Below the pieces are notes generated by a model. It was not told the origin of the DNA. It did no database searches and saw only the letters and a program-made list of their open reading frames with translations. Position numbers and translations under genes: made by a program. Shown in pieces: positions 17,170-25,294 of a stretch of 35,421 bases of DNA; positions within the stretch are counted from its first letter, which is position 1, and every line of letters begins with the position of its first letter. This DNA comes from Chloroflexota bacterium (lineage in GTDB: Bacteria > Chloroflexota > Dehalococcoidia > SM23-28-2 > RBG-16-64-32): NCBI GenBank assembly GCA_022574655.1, contig JACZRQ010000018.1, forward strand, positions 1 through 35,421, written 5' to 3'.

Positions 17170-17444
17170 GTCTGGCTCCCGTCCACCCCGGCCGGATCGG
17201 GGTCCACCGACTGCAGAAGGCGCGCCTTCTCAGCGTTGATCGCGGCACTGAGGTCGTCCTCCGCCTGCCTTTTCAACTGGTCGACCCGCGTACCGAACTC
17301 TCGTTGGACGGCAAGTTCTCGGAGGTGAAGCGCCAGCCAGGCGCTGAGGTCCAGCGAGGTGCCGTTCTCCGCGTTGTAGTCGGCGACGACCAGGTCCAGC
17401 CGCTGCTGGGCCGGGCCGCTGATCGTGACTGTGACGTCGGGCAT
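17166..17444 (-). CDS. Small phage structural-operon protein of unknown function
   Basis: A 92-residue soluble protein, not recognised. The first part (MPDVTVTISGPAQQRLDLVVADYN) is strand-like; the rest is helical with heptad-like character (LHLRELAVQREFGTRVDQLKRQAEDDL). Similar short proteins are common between fibre and connector genes in phages. The ATG at 17444 follows AAAGGAATGTAACG. It starts 16 bases after the fibre gene and overlaps the adaptor gene by four bases, so all are likely translated together. Confidence 0.65.
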   Translation of the reverse strand: MPDVTVTISGPAQQRLDLVVADYNAENGTSLDLSAWLALHLRELAVQREFGTRVDQLKRQAEDDLSAAINAEKARLLQSVDPDPAGVDGSQT

Positions 17445-17460
17445 CGTTACATTCCTTTCG

Positions 17461-18585
17461 CTAAACGAGGATCATTACTTTGTCGCCGGACCCCACGCTG
17501 GCGCCGTCCTTCCATCTGACCTGTCGCGAGGTCGGCGCCGCGCCTTCGGCGACCCAAACGGGCGTCTCGTTCGCGGCCGGCGTCCACTCGCCGCGCGCCT
17601 TCACCATGAAGTCCGGCAGCGATCCCAGCTCGAGATATCGCGCGATCGTTCCGCCGCCGATGTCATCGCAGACGAAGCCGTAGCGGTTCGTACCCGCGCT
17701 CATCATGTGCGCGTGGAAGGCCCGGAACGTCGTGAGGGTCGAGAAGATGTGGACGCCCGGTCTAGCGCGCACACCGGCGGCGTTGGCGATGGTCTTGCCG
17801 CTACCGAAGCTGAAGCACTGGACGTCGATCGCGTAGGCGTCCGTAAGGTCGATTGTCGACATCCCAGCGATGAAGCTCAGGCCGGTCGCCCGGATGTCTC
17901 CCGCTGTCTTCGCAATCGCATAGCCGCCGACTCCGATGACGTCGCCCGTCCCCGGCAATACGGTCGATCCCATCCCGACGTGCAGCCCGATCTGCTGGCT
18001 GTACGTGGCGCCTCCGCCGATGTCAAGCAGGCGTTTCGTCTCTACGGTGATGGTGCCCTTGCCGGCGATGTGCTCCGTGACGAGCACCGCTCCGGTGATT
18101 TTCAATTGTGGCGACGCGGCCTGCAGGACGAACCGCTCCGTGGCGGCAACGTTCATTCGTACCCTGTCCTCATCGGCGGACTCTTCGACGTCGACCTTCG
18201 TGTCGCCGTCTGCGTCCTCGATCTTCGACCCGCCACCGCCACTGATCGTCGCAAACTCGAGCGCGCTCTCGGCGACGTTCACGCGCACCGCTTTTCCGCC
18301 CTGGCCTCCGTACGAACCGGGCGTGTCCGTCAGTTCGAGGAACGTGTCCACCGGATCCGCCGGGGGCGCGCCGTGGATCGCGGCGATTACAGCGTCGTCC
18401 GGGTCGTGCGCCTCGCCGAAGAAAACGACGGTGCACTCGCGCTCCGCCACGACCTCTGCAGCGGGGATGTCCGTCGCCACCGGGATCGCATCGAGGTACA
18501 CGGTGAGTGAACCCGCCATCTGCACGGCTGCCAGATGGCTGCCGGAGTCGTATGACTTTATCGTCCCGCGTTTGATCAGTGTCAT
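17461..18585 (-). CDS. Phage tail fibre/spike-like protein
   Basis: A 374-residue structural protein. An N-terminal OB-like beta domain (about 1-75: TLIKRGTIKSYDSGSHLAAVQ, AERECTVVFFGEAH) is followed by FLELTDTPGSYGGQGGKAVR and NVAESALEF. This L-T-D-T-P-x-S-Y-x-G-x-x-G-K-x-V-x-V-N motif is frequent in phage tail-fibre proteins just before the shaft. The C-terminal half is Gly-rich and repetitive beta structure with a terminal lipocalin-like or head domain (WTPAANETPVWVAEGAAPTS). The ATG at 18585 is preferred over the longer frame, which would run through the capsid hairpin; it lacks a clear ribosome site, which may mean low translation relative to capsid. Confidence 0.75.
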   Translation of the reverse strand: MTLIKRGTIKSYDSGSHLAAVQMAGSLTVYLDAIPVATDIPAAEVVAERECTVVFFGEAHDPDDAVIAAIHGAPPADPVDTFLELTDTPGSYGGQGGKAVRVNVAESALEFATISGGGGSKIEDADGDTKVDVEESADEDRVRMNVAATERFVLQAASPQLKITGAVLVTEHIAGKGTITVETKRLLDIGGGATYSQQIGLHVGMGSTVLPGTGDVIGVGGYAIAKTAGDIRATGLSFIAGMSTIDLTDAYAIDVQCFSFGSGKTIANAAGVRARPGVHIFSTLTTFRAFHAHMMSAGTNRYGFVCDDIGGGTIARYLELGSLPDFMVKARGEWTPAANETPVWVAEGAAPTSRQVRWKDGASVGSGDKVMILV

Positions 18586-18596
18586 AGATGTGAAGA

Positions 18597-18628
18597 GCCG
18601 GGAGCCCCGACTAATCGAGGCTCCCGGC
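18597..18628 (-). terminator. Hairpin after the major capsid gene
   Basis: GCCGGGAGCC (18597-18606) and GGCTCCCGGC (18619-18628) form a perfect 10-bp stem with a 12-base loop, 14 bases past the capsid stop codon. There is no U-tract. It may be a partial terminator or an RNA-stabilising end that raises capsid expression over the fibre gene downstream. Confidence 0.7.
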
Positions 18629-18642
18629 ACCTTGGTCCGTCC

Positions 18643-19530
18643 CTACGGCCGCACGCCGATGAGTCGTGCCAGCTTCAGGGCGTTGAACAGCGCCAGCGAC
18701 GAGTACCACTTGATGCGCGTGCGCGTCGCGTCCTTCGTCTCGAGGCTGCCCACGCGCTCGATCTGCAGGCTCCCGGGCGATGTCAGGCCCGTGAGCGCTC
18801 CTTCGCCCATCTGAAAGGCGTAGATCGTCGAGCAGTCCGTGCTCGTGCCCACCGTCTCTGTGTCCGAAATGTAATCGGACACGCCGACGGGGATGCCGTC
18901 GTAGAACTGCAGCATCTGCCCGAACTCGTCGCGGTCCGTCTCCAGCAGCGAGCCGGAGTTGCGAGCCAGCTTCGTCAGGAGGCGGCGCGAGCGGCGGCTC
19001 ATCAGCATCATCTCCGGCTTGCCGCCCTTTACCTTGTCCACCAGCTCGTCCAGCTTGTCCAGCGTCAGCGACCCGCCGTTGACGCCCATCGTTAGCTCCT
19101 GGCCGGAGTCGTTGAGCACGTCGAGGCCGTCGAACGCCTTCGGGTTCGCAACCGAGTCACCGGTGATGAACGTCTGCTCGAAGAGTTGCCGTACCGCCTT
19201 CGCCTTCAGCTGCACGACGGAAGACTCAAGGTCCTGCAGGTTCGACCGCGTCGCCAGCAAGAAGTTGTCGATGTCGGCGTCGCCGCCCATGATCTTCAGC
19301 GTCACGGTCTGCTGCGTGAAAGTGGGCGTCGACTCCGTCCACGAATCGCCGACGTCGAAGAAGTCGGCGGACGGCGCGACGTCCTCGCGGTTATAGGTGA
19401 GACCGTTGCCAACGATCTCGATGAACGGCAGCCGTTGCAGGATCGGCGAGTCCTTGATGATCGTCTCGACGACCCCCGTAAGCAGGACGTCGTTCGAAAG
19501 CTTGGCTGCTTCAGCCATTGTCAGGGCCAT
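18643..19530 (-). CDS. Phage major capsid protein (HK97-fold type)
   Basis: A 295-residue protein that would form the icosahedral shell. The N-terminus (MALTMAEAAKLSNDVLLTGVVETIIKD, in parts) is a helix followed by strands, and the middle has QTFITGDSVANPKAFDGLDV (about 115-135), GGKPEMMLMSRRSRRLLTKLAR and LQFYDGIPVGVSDYI, a spine-helix/P-loop order common in phage and encapsulin-type capsid proteins. No protease domain is fused. The start is ATG 19530 after GAGGAGGTAGCGCCC. The gene has its own promoter/operator about 40 bases upstream and leads a block with the fibre, small protein and adaptor. It is separated from its scaffold by about 5.7 kb of plus-strand genes. Confidence 0.87.
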   Translation of the reverse strand: MALTMAEAAKLSNDVLLTGVVETIIKDSPILQRLPFIEIVGNGLTYNREDVAPSADFFDVGDSWTESTPTFTQQTVTLKIMGGDADIDNFLLATRSNLQDLESSVVQLKAKAVRQLFEQTFITGDSVANPKAFDGLDVLNDSGQELTMGVNGGSLTLDKLDELVDKVKGGKPEMMLMSRRSRRLLTKLARNSGSLLETDRDEFGQMLQFYDGIPVGVSDYISDTETVGTSTDCSTIYAFQMGEGALTGLTSPGSLQIERVGSLETKDATRTRIKWYSSLALFNALKLARLIGVRP

Positions 19531-19576
19531 GGGCGCTACCTCCTCATTGCGGGTGGGATCAGTTGCTTCGAAGGGC

Positions 19577-19605
19577 AGGATAGAACATATGTGCTAGTGC
19601 TGCAA
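19577..19605 (-). promoter_or_regulatory. Promoter and LexA-like operator of the capsid operon
   Basis: Minus strand: TTGCAG (19600-19605), 17-bp spacer, TATCCT (19577-19582). The palindrome AGAACATATGTGCT (read on plus, 19582-19595) fills the spacer and overlaps the last base of the -10 box. One arm has one mismatch from GTTCT. The same layout occurs at 25881 and 33166. Confidence 0.75.
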
Positions 19606-19645
19606 GGGGTAAGTGGCAACGGGTGAAGACGACTGCGTACGACCG

Positions 19646-19673
19646 GTAGGGGCGACCGGCCGGTCGCCCCTAC
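19646..19673. repeat. 28-bp REP palindrome, identical to that in RAYT copy 2
   Basis: A perfect palindrome with arms GTAGGGGCGACCGG, lying 40 bp upstream of the capsid promoter and about 67 bp before the PAC2 gene. It is between divergent genes. Confidence 0.92.
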
Positions 19674-19739
19674 GCCAGTCACCGAACATCGTTCTCGTTC
19701 TGCACCTCCGGCGCATCCGCATTACAATAGACCCAGCCT

Positions 19740-20642
19740 ATGGCAACACACGCAGGCGCATTCGAACTCAACGAGCCCATCCCGGAGCTGACCAAGCCCC
19801 GGCTGGTGATGGCGCTCAGCCCCTGGATCGACGTTGGCGCCGTCGGCTCCGGCACCCTCAACTTCCTCGAACAGGCCTGGGACTCCCAGCCCCTCGCCCA
19901 GCTCGCCCGCCCCGGCGACTTCTTCGACTTCACACGCTACCGTCCCATTCTTCGCCGCCAGGACGGCGTCCGTGAGATCGACCTCCCCAACACCTATCTC
20001 CGGCACGCCAGGGACGCGAACGGCGGCGACTGGATCTTCATGCACGGCCTCGAACCTCACAACCGTGCCGAGGACTACCTCGAATCGATCATGGACATCA
20101 CCCAGCGCTTCGGTGTCGCCGAGAACCTGCTCATCGGCTCCTTCTACGGCCCGGCGCCTCACACCCGCCCGCCGGTCGTTTACGGCGAGGCCAGCGACGA
20201 GGCCGCTCTCCAGCGCCTCCGCAACTCCGGCGCGCAGTCCAGCAGCTACGAAGGCCCGACCACCGTCCTCGCCCTCGCCACCGAGCAGGCGTACTCGCAA
20301 GGCATCGAGACCACGCGGATGATCCTCCAGCTCCCCGCCTACGCTCAGCTCGAGCAGGACTACCGCGGCCTCCAGAAGATGCTGGAGCTGCTGGCGGACT
20401 TCTACGGTCTATCGCTCGACCTCTCCCACGTCCGCGATGAGGCCACCCGCCAGTTGGCGATGATCAACGAGGCTGTCGACGCTGACTCTCGCCTCCAGCG
20501 CTGGGTGCAGGAGATGGAGACCGCCTACGATGCCGCCGCCGCGCCCGAATCGAACGGCGAGCCGACGCCCCTGCTCTCACCGGAGCTCGAGGAGTTCCTC
20601 CGCGAAGCCCAGCGCCCAATGGACGACCAGGAGTCCGCCTAG
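19740..20642 (+). CDS. PAC2 family protein
   Basis: A 300-residue protein of the PAC2 (proteasome assembly chaperone 2-like, formerly DUF75) family, common in Actinobacteria, Chloroflexota and archaea and of unknown biochemical role in bacteria. The family pattern is visible: PRLVMALSPWIDVGAVGSGTLNFL (in parts), DWIFMHGLEPHNRAEDYLESI, LLIGSFYGPAPHTRPPVVYGEAS, STYEGPTTV-like SSYEGPTTVLALATEQA, and a helical C-terminus (YRGLQKMLELLADFYGLSLD). TACAAT lies 11 bases before the ATG and there is no ribosome site, suggesting a very short leader. It is the first of a plus-strand group embedded between phage blocks, and is not phage-like. Confidence 0.88.
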   Translation: MATHAGAFELNEPIPELTKPRLVMALSPWIDVGAVGSGTLNFLEQAWDSQPLAQLARPGDFFDFTRYRPILRRQDGVREIDLPNTYLRHARDANGGDWIFMHGLEPHNRAEDYLESIMDITQRFGVAENLLIGSFYGPAPHTRPPVVYGEASDEAALQRLRNSGAQSSSYEGPTTVLALATEQAYSQGIETTRMILQLPAYAQLEQDYRGLQKMLELLADFYGLSLDLSHVRDEATRQLAMINEAVDADSRLQRWVQEMETAYDAAAAPESNGEPTPLLSPELEEFLREAQRPMDDQESA

Positions 20643-20665
20643 GCCCGAGCCGCAAGGAGGAGCCC

Positions 20666-21537
20666 ATGCACCAACCCGCCCTTCGCATTCGACCGTTCCT
20701 TCCCATCGCGATAGGCGTTGCTGGGGCCGTCGCCCTCGTCTTCCTCTGGGGCAGTGCAACTCCGGCCCCCCGCCCGGCTCCCGAATCGTCGAAGGCGACG
20801 ACGGCTGGTTCCTCGCCGTTCCAGACGGTGTCATCGACTCCACCCGCGCATCGTTCGGCATCAAGACCGAGAGCACTCAGGAATATATGTCCTTCAACTT
20901 CGAGATCGAGTCGATCGAGTTCACGACCATGGGCAGTGCCGAGCGGGGAAAGTGGATCACCAAGCAAAACAGCCGTGAATTCGAGCCGGGAGAATACACT
21001 GTCCGCGTCACCTCGGGTAGCGAGCGCAAGACCTTGGTCGAAGCAACGATTGTCGTGGATCACGACGAGGAGATACAGCGCGTGCCGCATCCTCTTGACC
21101 CTCCTGACTGGCGAGAATCTGACGATTTCGCACTCTTCTGGCTGGGCGAAGATTTCGACGGCATCCCTCTGAGAAGCTTTTGCGAACTTAGGAACGGGCA
21201 AGTGGACTTCATCTATGGAGGCTGCACGATCATCGGGTGGAACGAGGGTTGCGGGATTCCATTAAGCGTGACGATCAAACGATGTGAGACTTTGCACGAA
21301 TTCCCCCCGACAGAAGTTAGGGGAGTTCCAGCGGCGAAATTCCAAAGTCAGATTGATATCTGGACAAAGGATGCACTGATCCAAATCAATGCTATGTCGC
21401 CGGAGCAGGCCCTAGACGCGGCGCAAGCTTTGCTGCCATTCCCGTCCAACGGGCCGGCCTCCTCTTCCGAAGACCTGGGTCCGGCCGACCAAGAGTGCCT
21501 TCCGCGCCCGTTCCCCACGAATCGGCCTCCACCGTAG
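20666..21537 (+). CDS. Membrane-anchored protein of unknown function, apparent frameshift
   Basis: About 290 residues if one base is restored. The start (ATG 20666, AAGGAGGAGCCC before it) gives a basic segment and one transmembrane helix (FLPIAIGVAGAVALVFLWG) and then reaches a C6 run at 20766-20771. After it the credible frame changes and continues as GSRIVEGDDGWFLAVPDGVID to the stop at 21537. The downstream part is beta-rich, with four to five Cys (FCELRNGQVDFIYGGCTII, KRCETLHEF), so it probably lies outside the cell. No family was recognised. One extra C would join the frames, which may mean an assembly error or a recent mutation. It forms an operon with the PAC2 gene, 23 bases upstream. 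Confidence 0.6.
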
Positions 21538-21565
21538 CGACCCCCCTATAATTACCCCACACTTC

Positions 21566-24469
21566 ATGCCACGCACCCTCGCCCCGCTGATCGCACTCGT
21601 CCTCGCCGCCGCTGCCCTCATCCCCGTCTTCGCGTCCGGCGCGCCCGTCAGCGGCCAGCGCGGGCTCCCGCCGTTCTGCTGGCTCCTCGCCTCACCCCAG
21701 GCCGGCCAGATCTCCGCCGGCGGCGAGGCCTCCCTCCGCGACGCGTGTCGTGACACCGATGCGGAGCGTGGTTCCGCCGCTCGTCCTACGAGAGCCTCAG
21801 GACGAGCGGAATTTGAGCGACTAGCGGCGACGAACCGGCCCCCGAACATTCCGCCCGAGCCGCCGGCTTCAGTCGGCGGGGCTCGATCAACCCTTAACGC
21901 CACGCCCGCCGCCACCGCCACCCCATCCGGCTTCTTCTTCGGCGGTGACACGCTCGTCAACAGCCTCGCCACCGATACGCCACCCAACACCACTCAGAGC
22001 GAGACGACGATCGTCTCCTGCGGCGGCACCACCCTCGCCGCCTGGAACGACTCCGGCAGCGCCAAAGTCGGCACCTTCACCGGCTACGCCCGTTCCACCG
22101 ACGCTGGCCAGACGTGGACCGACATGGGCAACATCCCCGGTCCCACCGGAAGCGATCCCGTCCTCGCCGCCGACTCGGACTGCCGCTTCTACTTCTCCGC
22201 CATCAGCTTCTTCGGTGAGTGCGGCGCCATCGGCGTCGTCCGGTCCGACGATGACGGCCTCTCCTGGGGCGCGCAGGCGAACGCGGCGCCCGGTCTCCCC
22301 TGCGCCAACTTCCAGGACAAGGAGTGGATGGCGATCGACACCTCGGGCGGCGTCCACGATGGCAACGTCTACCTCTGCTGGGACGACCGCGGCCCGGGCG
22401 AGATCACCGTCTACTTCTCCCGCTCAACCGACCGCGGCGCGTCGTTCTCGGCCCCCTTCCCGCTCACGTCGTTTACGAGTGGTCAGGCCACCGGCTGCCA
22501 GGTTCAGGTCGACGCGAACGGCCGCGTCTACGTCGTCTGGACACATGGGAGCGATCTGACGGTGCGCGTGCGCTCGTCGGGCAACGGCGGCGCGACGTTC
22601 GGATCCGTCACTCAGATCGCTGGCACCGTCCGCGTCGGCGAGTTCGGGTCGTGTGGCGGCTCCACCCGCCCGCTACTGAACGGCGACATCCGCGCCTTCA
22701 ACTGGCCCGGGTTCGCCATCCACCCCACCACCGGCAGCCTGCACGTCGTCTGGAACGACGCCTCCATCGATGGTGCGGACGTCTTCTACTCCCGTTCCTT
22801 GGACGGCGGCGAGACGTGGAGCGGCCCTGAGCGTCTCAACGACGACGCTACCACTACCGACCAGTTTCAGCCCGCCATCGCCTTTAGCGACGACGGCGTC
22901 CTCCGCGCGTTCTGGCTCGACCGCCGCGGCGATCCCTCGAACAACATGCTGATCGGCGTTTTCAGCGTTACCTCTTTCGACGAAGGCGGGACGTTCGAGC
23001 CGAACGAACGGATCAGCGACGTATCGTTCGGCGTGCCGCCCATCAACCCGAACTTCGATCCGCAGGTCGTCTCCTGCTACATGGGCGACTACAACGGCAT
23101 CACCGGCGTCGGTGAATGGCACTACATGGTCTGGTCCGACAACCGCAACTTCGTGGGTGGGCGGCCCGACCCAGACGTCTTCTTCGACAAGCGCAGCAAC
23201 AGCCTCATCAAGTTATCCGTGACGCGAACAGACGATCCGCCGCCGGGCTTCTGCGCTCCCAGCGACTGTTCGCTCAGGGAAGCGATCGTCGCTGCCAACG
23301 GCAACAACGGCGGCGCCGAGATCGCGGTTCCCGCCGGCAACTACGCCCTGACCATCGGCGGCGAGGGCGAGGACGCGTCCCTCACAGGCGATCTCGATAT
23401 TCTGAGGGACGTCGTCATCATCGGCGCCGGGGCCAACGCCACGTTCGTCAACGCACAGGGGATCGACCGCGTGTTCGAAGTGCACGAAGGTAGTGTGACG
23501 ATCGGTGGGCTGTCGATCCGCGGCGGCTTAACGGGTGGCCAGCCCGACGGGATCGACGCCAATGGCGCGGGAGTGCGGAACCATGCCTCGCTCGTGCTCG
23601 ACGCCGTCAGCATTAGCGGGAACCGCGTAGACAGATCGGGCAGCGGTGGTGGCGTCTTCAACAGCGGCACCTTGCTCCTGCGCAACAGCATCGTCTTCTC
23701 GAACGGTTCGGTGTTCGACGGCGGCGGCGTTCACAACATAGGCACGATGACCGTCACGAATTCGACGATCACTGACAACGCGGTCGCGTTCAGCGGCGGC
23801 GGTGGGTTCGGCAATCGCGGTTCAGCCCTTTTGGCCAGCGTGACTCTCAGCCGCAACCGAAGCGGTAGTGCGGAAGGGGCGACGAAGGTCATCAACGTCA
23901 ACAACGACTTGGGTTCGCTGGATATGCGAAACTCGATTGTCGATGGCGGCGGCGAGGCGAGCTGTCGCGGGGAGATCCGGTCTGTGGGTCACAACATCGA
24001 GGATCGCGATTCCTGCGGTTTCGACGCTGCGGGCGACATGCCGAACACCGACCCGCTCCTTGGCTCGCGCGGCAAGAACGGCGGGCCGACCCTTTCGATT
24101 CCGATCTCCCCCACCAGCCCGGCCGTCGACGCCGGCGACCCCGTCGCCTGCCCTCTCTCAGACCAGCGCGGCTTCATCCGCCCCGTCGACGGCGATAACG
24201 ACGACGCTGCCGTCTGCGATATCGGTGCCTTCGAGTTCGGTTCGTTCCCTCTCGGCGACGTCGACTGCAGCCTCATGACCGATGTCCTCGACGCGCTCGA
24301 TATCCTGCGCGCTGTCGCCGGTCTCGCCTCGCCCGCCTGCCTCGACCTTGTCGGCGACACCAACTGCGACGCCGCCAAAGACGCCGGCGACGCCCTGACC
24401 ATCCTTCGCCACATCGCCGCCCTACCCCTCGCTCGTCCCACCGACTGCCCGCCGTTCGGCTTTGGCTAG
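21566..24469 (+). CDS. Secreted sialidase-like propeller/beta-helix protein with CSLREA and dockerin domains
   Basis: A 967-residue exported protein. A signal peptide (about 1-25, LIALVLAAAALIPVFASG) is followed by a repeat-derived linker (about 55-110), a BNR/sialidase-type propeller with Asp-box-like motifs (STDAGQTW, SDDDGLSW, STDRGASF, SLDGGETW; about 120-550), a CSLREA segment (CAPSDCSLREAIVAANG, about 563-580), a right-handed beta-helix (to about 830), a choice-of-anchor-like tail (SPAVDAGDP...CDIGAFEF) and a two-unit dockerin-type Ca2+ module (about 897-955: GDVDCSLMTDVLDALDILR and GDTNCDAAKDAGDALTILR). It probably binds or cleaves polysaccharide or glycoprotein; sialidase activity is not shown. 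TATAAT ends 13 bases before the ATG. Confidence 0.87.
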   Translation: MPRTLAPLIALVLAAAALIPVFASGAPVSGQRGLPPFCWLLASPQAGQISAGGEASLRDACRDTDAERGSAARPTRASGRAEFERLAATNRPPNIPPEPPASVGGARSTLNATPAATATPSGFFFGGDTLVNSLATDTPPNTTQSETTIVSCGGTTLAAWNDSGSAKVGTFTGYARSTDAGQTWTDMGNIPGPTGSDPVLAADSDCRFYFSAISFFGECGAIGVVRSDDDGLSWGAQANAAPGLPCANFQDKEWMAIDTSGGVHDGNVYLCWDDRGPGEITVYFSRSTDRGASFSAPFPLTSFTSGQATGCQVQVDANGRVYVVWTHGSDLTVRVRSSGNGGATFGSVTQIAGTVRVGEFGSCGGSTRPLLNGDIRAFNWPGFAIHPTTGSLHVVWNDASIDGADVFYSRSLDGGETWSGPERLNDDATTTDQFQPAIAFSDDGVLRAFWLDRRGDPSNNMLIGVFSVTSFDEGGTFEPNERISDVSFGVPPINPNFDPQVVSCYMGDYNGITGVGEWHYMVWSDNRNFVGGRPDPDVFFDKRSNSLIKLSVTRTDDPPPGFCAPSDCSLREAIVAANGNNGGAEIAVPAGNYALTIGGEGEDASLTGDLDILRDVVIIGAGANATFVNAQGIDRVFEVHEGSVTIGGLSIRGGLTGGQPDGIDANGAGVRNHASLVLDAVSISGNRVDRSGSGGGVFNSGTLLLRNSIVFSNGSVFDGGGVHNIGTMTVTNSTITDNAVAFSGGGGFGNRGSALLASVTLSRNRSGSAEGATKVINVNNDLGSLDMRNSIVDGGGEASCRGEIRSVGHNIEDRDSCGFDAAGDMPNTDPLLGSRGKNGGPTLSIPISPTSPAVDAGDPVACPLSDQRGFIRPVDGDNDDAAVCDIGAFEFGSFPLGDVDCSLMTDVLDALDILRAVAGLASPACLDLVGDTNCDAAKDAGDALTILRHIAALPLARPTDCPPFGFG
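21734..21885. repeat. Palindromic elements inside the propeller gene
   Basis: Three hairpins follow one another in the linker: CTCCGC/GCGGAG with inner GTGTC/GACAC (21734-21766), CCGCTCGTCCT/AGGACGAGCGG (21777-21809, 11 bp) and CCGCCG/CGGCGG (21860-21879). They keep the reading frame and encode a basic, low-complexity stretch. Confidence 0.7.
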
Positions 24470-24498
24470 CCGAAGGCGCCGCTCGCCAGCCACTGTAG

Positions 24499-24520
24499 GC
24501 GGGTAGCTTTAGCTGCCCGC
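24499..24520. terminator. Hairpin after the propeller gene
   Basis: GCGGGTAGC (24499-24507), loop TTTA, GCTGCCCGC (24512-24520) form a 9-bp stem with one G-T pair, 30 bases past the stop codon. No U-tract follows, so it may instead be a REP-like repeat. Confidence 0.5.
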
Positions 24521-24580
24521 GCCGACGGCGGCCGGCGGTGCTACCATGGGAGCGATTAAGCACCCATAGGAGGCACGCCC

Positions 24581-25294
24581 ATACGTTTTGACGCACGCTG
24601 GATCGCAATAGTCGCTGGAGTTGCGGCGATCGCCATCGTATTTGTCACCGTCTCTCGCCTGTTCCAGGAGACGTCGGCATCCGCCCCCGTTGCCACGGAG
24701 ATGGTGTGCATCGGTCCGGCAGGCGGCGAGATATCGGACGGCTTCAGTGCTATCGCTGCGATCCTCACAAGTCACGTCGGGATGCCACTCGAAGGGTTTG
24801 AAGTGCTTTGGACGGACGCCGAAGGCCTCTTTGCGGTTATCGATCACGTATCGACTACCGATTCGACTGGCTCTGCCGAAACTCGCTACGGCGTACCCTT
24901 CGACGCTGGAATCGAAGGGGACGAAACCGTTACTGGAACGTTCGTGGGCACATCGGAGTATGGGCCATCATCTTGCGAGACGCAGTTCCACGTTGAGTCG
25001 TCGGCTTTGCCAACTCCAACTCCGAAACCTCGCATCCAGGGCGACGTCAACTGCAACACAGATGTCGATTCCGTAGACGCTCTCGCCGTCCTGCAGTTCG
25101 TCGGTGGGCTTCCTTACGAGCAACAAGTTCCCTGCCCTGACATCGGATCGGAGGTCGCATCGCTTTTCGGCGACGCCGATTGCGACGGTGACGTCGACGC
25201 AGTCGATTCGCTCGGCATCCTACGCCACATCGCAGCACTAACGCCGATCTCGCAGATTGAGCCCTGCCCCGATATCGGGATGCTGCTCGGCTAA
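24581..25294 (+). CDS. Membrane-anchored dockerin-repeat protein with ATA start
   Basis: A 237-residue protein. The frame is open from ATA at 24581, which lies seven bases after a perfect AGGAGG. Reading from there gives a basic start and a transmembrane/signal helix (WIAIVAGVAAIAIVFVTVS), then an Ig-like beta region (about 45-145) with IEGDETVTGTFVGTSEYGPS, a Pro/Thr linker (PTPTPKPR) and two dockerin-type repeats: GDVNCNTDVDSVDALAVLQF and GDADCDGDVDAVDSLGILRH, with the typical D-x-D-x-D-G Ca2+ loop. The first standard start (ATG 24701) would lose the signal helix. No enzyme motif is visible. Its stop codon overlaps that of the phage scaffold on the other strand. Confidence 0.75.
   Translation: MRFDARWIAIVAGVAAIAIVFVTVSRLFQETSASAPVATEMVCIGPAGGEISDGFSAIAAILTSHVGMPLEGFEVLWTDAEGLFAVIDHVSTTDSTGSAETRYGVPFDAGIEGDETVTGTFVGTSEYGPSSCETQFHVESSALPTPTPKPRIQGDVNCNTDVDSVDALAVLQFVGGLPYEQQVPCPDIGSEVASLFGDADCDGDVDAVDSLGILRHIAALTPISQIEPCPDIGMLLG

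Noticed and set aside
17425-18510. Long plus-strand frame antisense to the fibre gene (361 codons)
   Set aside because: It is rich in Arg and Asp with no domain pattern or ribosome site, and mirrors the strong coding bias of the minus-strand fibre gene.
13238-19700. CRISPR array from repeated GTAGGGGCG units
   Set aside because: Units are palindromes at irregular distances, partly inside genes, without regular spacers or cas genes.
24701-25294. Dockerin gene starting at ATG 24701
   Set aside because: No ribosome site there and it would lose the signal helix; AGGAGG sits before ATA 24581.
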